This document shows, piece after piece, positions 23,745-34,615 of a stretch of 64,000 nt of DNA. Positions within the stretch are counted from its first letter, which is position 1; the number at the start of each line of letters is the position of its first letter. Below the pieces are notes generated by a model, which saw only the letters and a list, made by a program, of their open reading frames with translations, was not told where the DNA came from and searched no databases. Location of the stretch: NCBI GenBank assembly GCA_036172665.1, contig CM069875.1:21793806-21857805 (forward strand). The letters are read 5' to 3'. The translations under genes and the position numbers were made by a program. The DNA comes from Prosopocoilus inquinatus. Taxonomy: Eukaryota > Arthropoda > Insecta > Coleoptera > Lucanidae.

Positions 23745-25400
23745 ACAGCAAAAAGAGGCATCACGATTATTTTGGACACCGGAACCACTTTAAATATTAC
23801 TGAAGAAGAATACATTACCTCATAACTCAATTTCCTTCTTCCAAAATTCTCTAGACTGCCGGAGAATATCGTACCCGTTTTCAGAAAATGCTATTTAACG
23901 TTCGACATTTTTCATTTTACACTTAACATACCTGTCTTTGTCGTGAAGAAATTACCACATCCTTTAGTCCTAGGAACAGAATTCCTTAAAACCCACAATG
24001 TCACTATCAATTTCAAATTCAACATCATTGATTTGGAACAAGAAAAAAAAAATCATCCAAGTACCATTTGGAACTTCTATTATGGCGTGTCTGAATGTAA
24101 TAATCTGCAGGAAGAGCAGAAGAAAGAAGACTCTTACAAAGTTACCTTGGATGAAGATGTCAAGATAGATTCTAAGTCTATCCGTGACTTTAGGGTCAAC
24201 ATGAAACTCAGCAACCCAAACAAAAAGGATGAATACACTTTCTCACCTAATGAAAATGTCCTGGTTAAGAAGAAATTAATCATGGAAGACATAAGATTAA
24301 CACCGAAAGAATCCACGATCGTTTTACATTCAACTGCATATGTCCCACTAGTAATCCTGAAAGGGACCTGTAATATTGGTTTAAATTGCGCTTGTGCGAC
24401 CAAAACGTCACAGGACATCCCCCGGATTCCTTCACTGTGCTGTCTGCTTCATACGTCATAAAGCAATCAAAGAGGTTATACTACACTAACGACTATAGAA
24501 GAATCTGACATCAACAAAAATTTGACTCCGGAGCAAGTCCAGAAAATCACACTCTTAATTAATAAATATAATGATGTCTTCTCAACCACAACAGAAACTA
24601 TGGGAATCACAAATTGGACACAACACGAAATTGACGGTCAGGGAATCAGTCCAATAAAGAGTGAACCCTATCGAATTTCGCATGAAGAAAGAAAAGTCAT
24701 CGATCAGCAGACACAAGAAATGCTCGAACACAACTTCATAAGGCCCTTGGTGTAGTCCCGTAGTGCTCATAAAGAAGAAAAATAATCAAGTTCGTTTCTG
24801 TGTAGACTACAGGAGACTAAATACCGTAACGAGGAACTCCACATATCCACTGTCAAGCATAGATATGTTGACCTATTTGGGTGATGCGATGCTAAGTACT
24901 TTTCAACACTCGGCCTTTTCAGCGGTTCCTGGCAAGTAGGAATAAAAGAAAGTTCCAAGCAATACAACGATACAGCTTCACAAAGCCTGGACATGGACTT
25001 TACGAATTTAATGTGCTTCCGTTCTATGCAATGCGCCATTCCTTTTCCAAAAACCTGACGGACTCCGCCTTTTGAGACGTGAAGTGGAAGGAAGTAATGG
25101 TTTACATGGACGACATCATCGTTTTTTCATTTCAAAAACATTCGAAGAACACTTGAGGGCGTTAGAAAAAATCTTCAGACAATTACGAGTAGCAGGACTG
25201 ACGCTGAAACCATCCAAATGCATCTTTGCTGATCAAGAAGTTCGTCTCTTAGGTCATAAAGTTAATAATGGAATATATCCTGACGAAAGTAAGATAAAAT
25301 ATATGTAATAGTTTTCCCATCCCAATAATGTAACGAAGATTCAAAGCTTCTTGGGTCTCTGCAACTCCTATGTCACCTTTCATTCGGGATCCCGAAAGAA
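23745..25400 (+). pseudogene. Ty3/Gypsy retrotransposon pol remnant (protease and reverse transcriptase)
   Basis: An aspartic protease region has the DTG active site at 23775-23783 (context ILDTGTTLNIT) and the flap-side motif LVLGTEFL (about 23965). A linker and reverse transcriptase follow: LINKYNDVFS (about 24555), H-IDGQG (about 24632), YRISHEERKVI (about 24670), SPVVLIKKKNNQVRFCVDYR (about 24757-24816, other frame), YMDD catalytic box at 25103-25114, and LKPSKC with LLGHKV (about 25207-25260). There are stops in the protease (about 23823), at 24459 and at 24753, and frameshifts near 24756 and around the YMDD box. RNase H and integrase are not found downstream. A dead copy; no attempt is made to restore it. 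Confidence 0.88.
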
Positions 25401-25564
25401 GCGTTCGGCACGTTTGACCCACTCAGAAGAGATGAGATGGCCTATGCCAAGTTCGCAACTTGTCTCGGCCCAGAAGCCAGGTCAGTCGTCCTGTCGAAAA
25501 CAAGATGGAAAATTGGGGTTGTAACGGTGCCCACTCAGTGAAGACGGCGTGGGATATCTCTAAC

Positions 25565-26011
25565 GGTGTTAAGAGAAAAGGCATCACCCAGCGGTGGTTA
25601 CGCAACTCAAAGGCGTCAAGAACACACGGCCGTGAAGGTGTGTTCTTAGGTGTTACCGACAAAAGCAACTCCCTTGGACTCTCTCCCTCTGTGACGTACC
25701 CCTGAAGATGGAGATGGGACCTTCGTTCCAAAAGGTAGAACAACCCAAGGTTGTTGAACAGAAGCCCAATAAATGAATCCAAATATCTGTAAAGGAGTTA
25801 AGAGAAAAAGCATCACCCGGCAATGGTTACGCAACTCAAAGGCGTCAAGGACACACGGCCGGGAAGGTGTATTCTTAGGTGTTCCCGACAAGAACAACTC
25901 CCTTGGACTCTCTCCCTCGGTGACATACCCCTGAAGATGGAAATGGAACCTTCCTTCCCAAAGGTAGAGCAACCCAAGGTTGTTGAACAGAAGCCCAATA
26001 AATGAATCCAG
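25565..26011 (+). repeat. 229-bp tandem duplication next to the Gypsy remnant
   Basis: Copy 1 starts at 25565 and copy 2 at 25794. The offset is exactly 229 bp at both ends, so no indels separate them. Both contain CGCAACTCAAAGGCGTCAAG, CTCCCTTGGACTCTCTCCCT and an AATAAA near the 3' end. Position and the polyadenylation-like signal suggest part of the retroelement 3' region or LTR. ORFs on either strand here simply recur in both copies. Confidence 0.8.
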
Positions 26012-27449
26012 CACGTTACGGAAAAAAAGCAAATTTATTTGAGCCGACAAAGCTCGAAACACAACTCACAAACTCATCATCATTTTGATGGGGCACCCGG
26101 TCGACTTTTAATCAATAAAATAGTATAAAGAGCTTTGCAGGATCCAGAAAAGCATAACCTTTGCAAGAGTACTCTGGCGTCTGCGCACAGCGACGTATCA
26201 TAAAACCGAAGATGACTGACTTTCAAACGGTAAAAACGCAAAAGCGCATGTAACGCAAAGCAAAACACAAACAACCCGTGACGCGTGAAACGCGACAACG
26301 CGAAACTCGGTAAACAAAAAACTGACTAAATAGAGTAACGTTAATACAAAAAAAATACTCTCTGCAGAAGCCTCAAAGTTTTATCAAATGAAAAGGAGCG
26401 GTACAAAAATAAATAATCAAAGTGTATACGGGACTTGAACAACGGTAAGCAAAACTGCTCAGAGAACTCCAAATAAAATTATAAAAACAGGCCAAACGGG
26501 AAAAGGTCACGCAGTGCGGTTGCCGTCGTACAAAACGTCAATTCAGATTCGAGCTGCTCAAGCTGACGCCACTCTCCGCGTAACGCCGAAGTCGAGCGGT
26601 TTAGCCGACGAGAAAAATGAGAAAGGTCCAAACGGATCCTATCTACGTCGGTTCTCGGATGGTCGAGTTTTTCGCTCTCTAGGCGTTGAAGTGTATTCGT
26701 CAGGAACAAAAAGCAAAAAAAAAAACGGCGAGCCGATAAAAGACTGAGCTACGAGCTACGGTGTCGGATTACTTCCTTGAAGTCGAACGGTTTTCACACA
26801 AACGGAAGGGGGAGCAAGAAACAATGTGACGGCCCCACCCAAGTTGCTTAAATAAAAGGGGAAATAATAGCAAATTAATAAAACGCCACTAACAACAAAC
26901 CATGCTTGACAAAATGGCGATCGTACAGAGACGGAGAAAAGAGAAAAAAAATCACCTCATGCAAAATTTATGAGCAAACGACGCACGTCGTTAAACAAAT
27001 CCGCAATTTCAGTGGTCCCAATAACGACGGTGTCAACTCCCTTGCAGTGCCAAAACCAGAAGAAAACGGGGATCCAAACATCCTTTCAAAACAACATCAA
27101 CGAGACCAATACTGCATGAACTGAGTGAGAACGGCATGCGCCTCACCAAGCACACCCAAATCCAACTCAAACGGGAAGTATCTCATGATCTAATAAACAA
27201 CGACCAGACACGCAGCAGAAGATTACAGACACCTTCCGTTAACGCAAAAAGGAAACTGTAACAGCTACCTAAAATTCATCAATGATTTTTCATTAATATA
27301 GCAAGGACCTCTTTACGAAGCCACGAAAAAATCTGGTTTCGTATAGGCAAGTTAACGAGAGGATGCATTCAATCGATTAAGAATACGCTAATAAAAGCAC
27401 AATTATTGTCTCAACCCAGAGGCCGATTGCGAACTCCATACGGAAAAAT
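26012..27449. other. Probable retroelement-associated noncoding sequence
   Basis: G+C-richer than its surroundings as far as about 26870, without a recognisable protein. A segment starting TGTGACGGCCCCACC at about 26826 resembles the TGT start of Gypsy LTRs, but I could not find a matching second LTR or CA end. Short ORFs at 26479-26747 on both strands are not recognised. Confidence 0.3.
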
Positions 27450-27700
27450 TGAAAATCGTATTTAATTAATTTAAAAGTATTCTTGTTTAAAGCAATACCC
27501 GCAAATTGCTTATCAGCAAACAACTCGCATTGCTTTAAATAAGAACGCATTTAATAAAGTAAAATGAAAGCACTCGGTATTGTTTCACTTAATATTATAT
27601 TAAGTGAATTTATTATTATATTGTTTCACCAAGCGCCGACAGTCTCTTCCATAGAATTTTTAAGAATACATTTAAATTAATTAAATACGATTTTCAAATT
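27450..27700. repeat. MITE-like element with about 34-bp inverted ends
   Basis: GAAAATCGTATTTAATTAAT at about 27453 is repeated inverted at the other end (about 27662-27696), with one or two mismatches in about 34 bp. The interior contains TTGCTTATCAGCAAAC, related to 23005-23025. Confidence 0.6.
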
Positions 27701-27712
27701 TTCCGTAATTAT

Positions 27713-27940
27713 GACAATAGCATCTCTCAAACTTTTTCATTATTATATCAAGCTTATAGTTTTATATTTCTGAAAAGGTAATTTTATTCTCTTTTCAAAA
27801 ATGTGAAACCTAAACGGTTTAAGTTATCGACAATAGCATCTCGCAAACTTTTTGATTAATATATCAAGTGTTTTATATTTCTGAAAGGGTAATTTTATTC
27901 TCTTTTCAAAAATGTGAAACTTAAACAGTTCAAGTTATCG
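27713..27940 (+). repeat. Tandem duplication, 116-bp unit, two copies
   Basis: GACAATAGCATCTC occurs at 27713 and 27829. Both copies share TTTTATATTTCTGAAA and ATTCTCTTTTCAAAAATGTG. AT-rich, no coding content. Confidence 0.85.
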
Positions 27941-29178
27941 AAATACGGTTTTTACTATTAAACTAGTCATAAAGATAGAGCTCCAAACACCGAGGGCAGT
28001 TTTTGTCTAACTCATCTAAAGGTCAGTGTTTCCATTTAAGTGTCAAAATTGTCCCACCCTGTAGAGCTTCTCTTTATTTATGCCATAGCCGTGAGTTTAA
28101 TGACGTGTGTAACACTATCATTACTGCTGTCAATGTTTTGTAAGATATATTAAAGACTTTAAAAATAGGCAAAATTATTTTATGATAGAACTAAAAAGTA
28201 TATACCTGTAATACTGATAACAAAATTGCAACAAACATTTTCAGCACGACCATATCTAAGGCGGAGTAGAAGACATTTGCCCGGAGCGCTTTTGTAAGTA
28301 AAAGAGAACTATGTGAGAATGAAAGTAAGTATTCTTGAGAATTTGTTTTGTACAAATAAAATTATTAGTTTTCTTTCCTTTTAAAAAGATTAAATAGACC
28401 TTATGTAAGTCAGGATGCGTTTGTTGTTGCAATCTCAAGCGAATAAAGTTTTATTGCCTAGATTTGAGCATAGAAAACTTGAAGACCTTATAAACAGGAA
28501 AATGAATCTGAACCAATTTTTCGTGGCATTTTTTTACCATCCGTAACACTTCGTTTGCCATGCCAAACGACCAGCAAAAAATCGGTCGGAAAATACTGCA
28601 GTTGCATTCGTTCGGAGACCGTTTAATTTGTATTCACTAGTGTTTTCCGAAGCTGCACCAGAACAGTGGCGACCACCACGCCACGCGTTTTATTAATCAC
28701 GTCGCTTGGTCGGGGCTTTCGTCGAGCTTCGACCTATTTAATAAAACTTCATTTTGCCGAAAGTAAACACCATTTGTCCTTGTACAGATATTTCCGCCCT
28801 AATGAAATGCAAGGCATTTGTAAACAGCGTTGCCCAGCAGCGGTGATTGAATACATTTTTTTGCACATTGTTACCCCTATATCATTTTTCGACCCTATCC
28901 TCTATATGGTCGTTCGTTTTAATTAAAAAAGGAGTGTCCGGCTTAAAATAAAACAAAAAAAGGTTTGGTTTTTAATTTAATTTGCGAAAATGGATGATAT
29001 GCAGCAAACTTGATTGATTGGAAAGATTTACATAAAAATATGCGGTGGCAGTTAAAAACGACCGACTTGCAATTCAACAGATCGGTAGTGGTTTCTCAAA
29101 AATCGTACGGCCATCAGATTTGCAGTCTTCACTTGGTCTGGACTTGTTGCCCTTCTGATTCTATAATTGAAGTTAGTT
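27941..29178. other. Intergenic, 3' side of the cuticle gene, one G+C-richer block
   Basis: No supported exon. The block 28540-28760 is G+C-richer and CpG-containing, with no recognised ORF. Minus-strand ATTAAA (about 28972-28980) could serve as a weak polyadenylation signal for the cuticle gene about 200 bp after its stop. Confidence 0.3.
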
Positions 29179-32100
29179 CTATACTACTTGAGGCTCTTCT
29201 GGGGGTGGCGGATGCTCCTCTATATACTTGAGAGCCTTTAAAATAGGAGCTGGGATTTCGGGAGGTACAGGTAAATGTTGGCCTTGTGGTTGGAAACCGT
29301 TTTCGTCAGCAATGTATGTTACAGAGAAAGTTTGGCCATCCTTGTCCGTGTAGGTGTAACTACCTTGTGCTACTTGACCTTCTTCTCCATTTTCCAATAC
29401 TTTCAACTGGCCTTCCTGGTGTACAATTGTGCCATCACCTGTTTCGTATCTGCAATCAAAATAAAAACAAAATTTTACTTTTTCAGGCTTCTTCAAAGTC
29501 GATGGATAATCCAACTATTTTCCTCTGAAGGTCGAAAAGAGAGTACAAATTAAGTTTCAACACATAAGAGTCTAGCGCCGAGCTAACCACTCAAAATATA
29601 AAAAGAATATTGACATAGCCCCTCCATTGACTAATTTTCCAAAAATATATTTACGCAATATTTGAGACTATTTATTCTTCTTTAAAATATGCCCAAAAAG
29701 TTTTTTTAATATCTTTTATAATTTCTGATATATTTAACATAATACGAAAATCGCGTGTATCTTTGTAGTGGTTTGAGACCCAGAAACCGGTGATTGGCAG
29801 CTAAAAAAATATGCGTTGCTCTTATGTTAAGTCTATCTACAAACTTTCACTGAAATTTGAATTTCCGGGTTGTCGGTGTTTCTTTGTAAGGTATACATAC
29901 AGGTGACAAAATTTCCGACCCCCTTTAACTTCTTTATTTTTGGATTTTGAAAGAATTGTTTATCACCAAATTTGTATAGACTGACACAAAGTTTTTGCTG
30001 ATGTTTACAGAAAAACAAATGAACACTTGGTATTTTTGTATACATTTGAAACCTTAAATAATTTCTTTTTTTTAAACAAATTTTATTTTTTAAAACTTTG
30101 TTTAATTTTGTCTAAGAGGCGATTATTCACATCTACCAGGGGTTCCCAACGGGATCGATATCAACCCCTTCAACTTGAAAGGGGTCACCTTTAGGTGTCC
30201 GTTAGGGATCTTTTCAAGGGGTCGTTGTTGTTAAGTCTTGTTTAATGGAGACCTAGCCGAAAAGTTTATAAAAAAGTGGAAGATTTACAAATAATATTAA
30301 ATAAATTTGAATCAGCTCGAATAAGAGAGAGAAAAAAGACGTTCAATCAAAATAAAATGTATTCAAAGCCAAAAATCGCGATCAATCGACGGATTAAGAA
30401 AATGTAAAATAAAATAATCTTAAATCGTATAGAAAAAGAGACAAAATACGATCAATTGATAATTAAAAAAGAATAAATAAAAATAATAAAATAAATAAAT
30501 AAAAGTCTTGTCAAATAAAAACAAACCGAAGAGAAAACGAAAAACACGATGATTAGTTGTTAATTTAAAAGTAGAAAATAAAACAGTTGAAATCGACTAA
30601 AAGAAAGAACAAAGATTCATCAATTGATTATATTAAAGATTACATAAAATAAAGTCAAATGAAAAATATATAAAAATAAAGGATGATGATAAAGCTGGGA
30701 CCAAAATAAAAATTATATAAAACTAACAATAAGTCAAATTGACTTAAAAATTGACAAATTTTGTCACAATCCAAAGAATAATTTTAAATATTAACGAAAC
30801 AGGGCGATCAGCTAACAATTAAAAACCAAAATAAAGTCAAATCGAATAAAAGAGTAATCAAAATGGCCATCAATCGACGGGATTAAATAGATAAAACAGC
30901 GACATCCTACGATCGCTTTTTGACCTGACATTGCAGTAGGATAACAATTTGAAGCGGATTTGCTACATAAGCTACCCTATGCAAGGCGGCCATGCGGGAT
31001 TAAAGTGTAAAATAAATTCACACTGAGTAAACGAAAACAAAAAAAAACAACGATTAGTTGATAATTCAAAATAAAACTAAGTTAAATAAAACCGAGCACG
31101 TGTTGGTAAAAGGTTAAAAAATAAAAACAAAACGAATGAAATCTATTAAAAGAAAGAACAAAGCAATTGATTGTCGAAGTCGAATAAAGAACGTTGGCGA
31201 ATTTTTAATTAAAAGTTTAAATAAAAGAGAATCACACTGAAATTGAATCAAGAAAAGAAAAAAAAACAAGACAGTTTAATTAAAAATAAAATAAAGACAA
31301 ATATTAATGATTAGAATTCTTGACGGGTGCTTTAATATGGAACCCGTCCGAGTTCGAAAACTCATGTAATAATTTACGAAATAAATCAATGATCCAGACT
31401 CAAGATTTTTTAAAGACAAATATAAATAATAAATTGTCACAATTTAACAAAATTTTAAACCTGCATGTATCATTATTAGCATATTTACACCTGCTGTTTT
31501 TTTTTAATATTATTTAAATCTGAATGGTGGCCGATGGAAATTTTTATATTCTTGTAAGGGGTGGATGGTTTTAAAAAAGTTTGGAAACCATTGCTTTATA
31601 CGCACGAATCAGAACTATTAAATACAAATATCTCGAAATTATGTAATTATTTAGAGAAGTTATCAGAATTTAATTTGGGATCACAATATGTACCGGGTAT
31701 TCCATTTCAGAAAACAAAGCGTCAGTTTATATCTCGGTTATTCGATTCGATTTTAATAGATATACAACAAATACTTTTAGTAAAATTTTATTTTAATGTT
31801 ATTTTAGTTTCAAATATAACAGTTAATGACTTACAAAAATAATATAACAAGATGCAGATAGTCGTGTTTAAAAAAAATGTTAATTGGGCACTTTTTTCAT
31901 TCGACCCTTCAAATCTAGTAAATGTTAAAATAACTTCTTAAATAAAAGTATATTAAGAATTTGTTTATTAAATTATAATTAGTTATCATAAATTAGAATA
32001 TATATCCAAAATATGTGTATAATATTATGTTTGAATATTATTCAAAATTACTGATGTTAATATTAATTAGAACACTGTTACACAAAAGCACGTCTGACAA

Positions 32101-32356
32101 ATATTATTATTTTTTCCGTGCTTATTATTAGAGGAATGTACGAAAAAAACAAAGATTTAGGGATTACAAGCAAACAAAAAATTGTGTAATTCCTAAAAGA
32201 ACCAGTAAATTCTCCTCACCCATAATGGTAATTGCCATCATGTTCTACCACATTTTCTTCAGTTACAATTGGAACTGGAACTACTGTTGGTAGTACTACC
32301 TCCGCCGCCCAACAAACCCCCAAAAATGTCAAAATTGCAGCTGCTACCTTCAACAT
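29179..32356 (-). CDS. RR-1 cuticular protein (chitin_bind_4), two exons: 32356-32220 and 29449-29179
   Basis: A 135-residue secreted structural protein predicted to bind chitin in soft cuticle. Exon 1 encodes a signal peptide (MLKVAAAILTFLGVCWAA, likely cleaved near residue 18), a Val/Pro-rich spacer and the start of the Rebers-Riddiford domain (HDGNYHY). The donor GTGAGG follows at 32219-32214. Exon 2 begins after GATTGCAG (acceptor AG at 29451-29450), completes a split Gly codon, and gives YETGDGTIVHQEGQ, QGSYTYTDKDGQ, VTYIADENGFQPQGQHLP (RR-1 type; the Y-x-A-D-E-N-G-F core is present) and a Pro/Glu-rich tail ending PQVV. CDS 137 + 271 nt is divisible by three; intron 2,770 bp. The first ATG sits about 15-20 nt after the expected start site below a TATA box, which supports this start. 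No frameshift. Plus-strand ORFs at 29275-29553 are antisense shadows. Which cuticle layer or stage uses it cannot be told. Confidence 0.93.
30137..31593. mobile_element. hAT-like non-autonomous element inside the cuticle-gene intron
   Basis: The left end is CAGGGGTTCCCAAC; the right end read inward is CAATGGTTTCCAAAC. This is the CAG-type, TTCCCAA-containing terminus common in hAT elements, matching at about 10 of 14 positions. The flanking octamers ACATCTAC and CTTTATAC agree only partly, so any target duplication has eroded. Subterminal GGGGTC words occur on both sides. The interior (30280-31300) is extremely A-rich on the plus strand, with degenerate AAATAAAA and ATCAATCGACGG/ATCAATTGAT words, and hosts foldback locus 3. 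No transposase is recognised. Confidence 0.6.
30893..31003 (-). mobile_element. Foldback/tandem family A, locus 3 (short fragment)
   Basis: Begins at the recurrent boundary (TAGATAAAACAGCGACATC), continues through TTTTTGACCTGACATTGCAG and GGCGGCCATGC and then stops, so only about one third of a monomer is present. Confidence 0.75.
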
Positions 32357-32370
32357 TTTGTACTGCACAG

Positions 32371-32401
32371 TGCAATCAGAATACATCGTCTCGCATTTAT
32401 A
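32371..32401 (-). promoter_or_regulatory. Core promoter of the cuticle gene (TATA box)
   Basis: Minus-strand TATAAA at 32401-32396 lies about 40-45 nt upstream of the ATG. A start site about 30 nt downstream would fall near 32371 and leave a very short 5' UTR, as is common in insect cuticle genes. The start site itself is inferred. Confidence 0.65.
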
Positions 32402-33442
32402 CCATACCAGTATCAGTTTTTTCTCCGTTTATAATAGCCCGCGAAACGTGTTTCTAGTGATTATTTATTATTAAAAAGAAGAAGCCTTACTTCGCTTATA
32501 ATGACTGTAATAATAGCGAAAATAATGTCAAAGTGCAGGATTTCTTTTAATCTTTTTTTTGTAAAAGCGGGAATTTTTACGACATTTTTAAGTGCAGCGT
32601 TTAGTTAGCAACCTAACTGCATATTCATGAGGAGCCTTGTTTTGCGTCAAAATAAAATTCGCGTATAGGAAAACGAAATATGAATTGCCACTGGTCTCCG
32701 GTCGTCACATGTCAAAAACAGACAGACGAATTAAATCTGGACGTGACCGCAAACGGATGTGAAATGGATAACAAACGGTAGACGTTTCTGTCCTATTTAT
32801 CTGCACCTTCTATTATGTGGTTACTAAGAAAGAACACACGAAGCAAATCGGGGTAGAAATAGTCATGAAAAGGTCAATAAATAATTGTTGGTCTGTTCTT
32901 CTCACGATTATCTACCCTTTGTGTGTATTTTCGGACGTGAAGTCCGGAAGTATAAACACTGCCTTTGTATGACGTTTACGCAACGTCCAAGTGAGTGAAA
33001 TTTTCCGTAAGGGATGCCGGATTGTCATCGCTCTCTCGGGGGTAAAATATCCTCTGTGTGTTTGGTTTAATTTCTGTTTGCGCTCGTCTCCGAGTTTCGT
33101 ACGAAAAAGTTATTCCTGTTTGGGCATCGTCGCTCAAAATTATGTTTGCACACGCGGACCTCTCGGGCACCAATTACAATTTACATATTCATACAAAAGT
33201 TATTTCTAATAATTACATTTTCAGATTCAGTTTTTGTTCAAACCTCGTATATTTAGAGAGACATGTGTAAAATATAAAATTCACACTATTAATAAACATT
33301 AGTTACATCGTAATTTAAATTTATATTCTGGAAAAATTTTACACTTTAAATGCAATATTTCCAGAATGTATTTTAATATATTCTGCAAATAATGCTTTTA
33401 TTTTATGAACAAAGCCTCAGTTAATTAAACGATAATTTTTCA
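32402..33442. other. Upstream region of the cuticle gene
   Basis: No supported exon or transposon. A modestly G+C-richer part at 32640-33180 has overlapping short ORFs on both strands that I do not recognise. As the 5' flank of the cuticle gene it could hold its regulatory elements, but no specific binding site is claimed. Confidence 0.3.
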
Positions 33443-33945
33443 AAAAAAAATTTGTGCAAATCGTTTTTGATTGCAGTGAAAACCTCGAGCAGCCTCTGTA
33501 CAGCTGTTTCAGCACGGCTTGGAGCTTCTTCAGCAGAGACGTAGCTCGACTGTAGCTCACTGTAAACAAAAACGACTTGTCCAATTTATTCGCAATTGCG
33601 ATGTAAGAGTGATGAACAGATAAAATAGCGACATCTTACGATCGCTTTTTGACCTGACATTGCAGTAAGATAGACAAATTGAAGCGGAATTTACTCCTAA
33701 TAAGTCCCAAGCATAATGAAAGCTTTTAGAAAAAAATTGTGCAAATCGTTTTTGATTGCAGTGAAAACCTCGAGCAGCCTCCGTATAGCTGTTTCAGCCC
33801 TGCTTAGGGCTTCTTCAGCAGAGACGTAGCTCGACATTCCCACTGCATGGGGGACTTATTAGGAGCAAATCCCGCCTCAATTTGTCTATCATACTGCAAT
33901 GTCAGGTCAAAAAGCGATCGTAAGATGTCGCTATTTTATCTGATA
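33443..33945. mobile_element. Foldback/tandem family A, locus 4 (1.5 monomers plus inverted terminus)
   Basis: One minus-orientation monomer (about 33445-33735) joins head-to-tail with part of a second (to about 33845). It is followed by an inverted, plus-orientation terminal segment (about 33846-33942) ending GCTATTTTATCTG, the recurrent boundary. Across the monomer junction GATGAACAGATAAAATAGCG is continuous, which shows what an uninterrupted tandem junction looks like. Confidence 0.8.
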
Positions 33946-34613
33946 ATTTTTCAGTTGAATTAAAAAAAAAAACATTCTAATGTTTTCCAAATTCGAATAA
34001 TTTAAAAATTTCTCACAGAATGTCATATTGTCAGTAATCTTTGTAATGTATTTTATTTCCACCTTCTTAGTAAATAACATTTTACAGGTTAATTTTGCTA
34101 TTTATAGTAACCAAGTAAATGATAAATTACGGAAACAGACAAGTAATATTTTACAGGCTGGTATAAAAGATCTGTAAAATTTAACAGGCTTGCAGAAAGC
34201 AAATATGTCTGTTTATATCACCGTGACTACGTCTAGCTAGAAAAGATGCATACGATAAAAAAAACGTAAGAAAATAGTTTTTGAAGCGGGCACCGAAAAA
34301 ATCGTAAGGAACAATCTACGTTTCGCTATCGCTTGATTCGCTTCGTCAGGAGTGAAAAAATACGTCAACGTCAAACAGTCACCGTCTACTGTCAACAAAC
34401 AATTTTCCTACATTAAATTACAAGATAAGGTAGATTTTCAAGCTTATCTTTCATATCTAAGAACCAAACATAGAAAAAGTAGTATAAGACATTTTGGCAT
34501 ACTTGTCCATTAAGAAAACTCGTCTTCGAGTCGTTTTCTAAAACTGAACGCGTGCGCTAAATCACGTCTTATGAATCGTATCCTTTAATATTTTATTTCT
34601 TCGATTATAACAA
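33946..34613. other. Intergenic, no assignable feature
   Basis: AT-rich spacer. A phrase TTCGCTATCGCTTGATTCGC at about 34322 is unusual but unassigned. Confidence 0.3.
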
Positions 34614-34615
34614 TA

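Noticed and set aside
25813..26062. Minus-strand ORFs over the 229-bp tandem repeat
   Set aside because: Nearly the same translation occurs in both repeat copies and matches no domain; a consequence of the duplication.
29450..29514. N-terminal extension of the cuticle exon ORF (residues before the YETGDG segment)
   Set aside because: This is intron sequence read through the acceptor. The true upstream residues come from exon 32356-32220, which restores the RR-1 consensus across the junction.
29275..29553. Plus-strand ORFs opposite the cuticle exon
   Set aside because: Antisense shadows of the RR-1 coding exon. The minus-strand frame has the domain, splice sites and stop.
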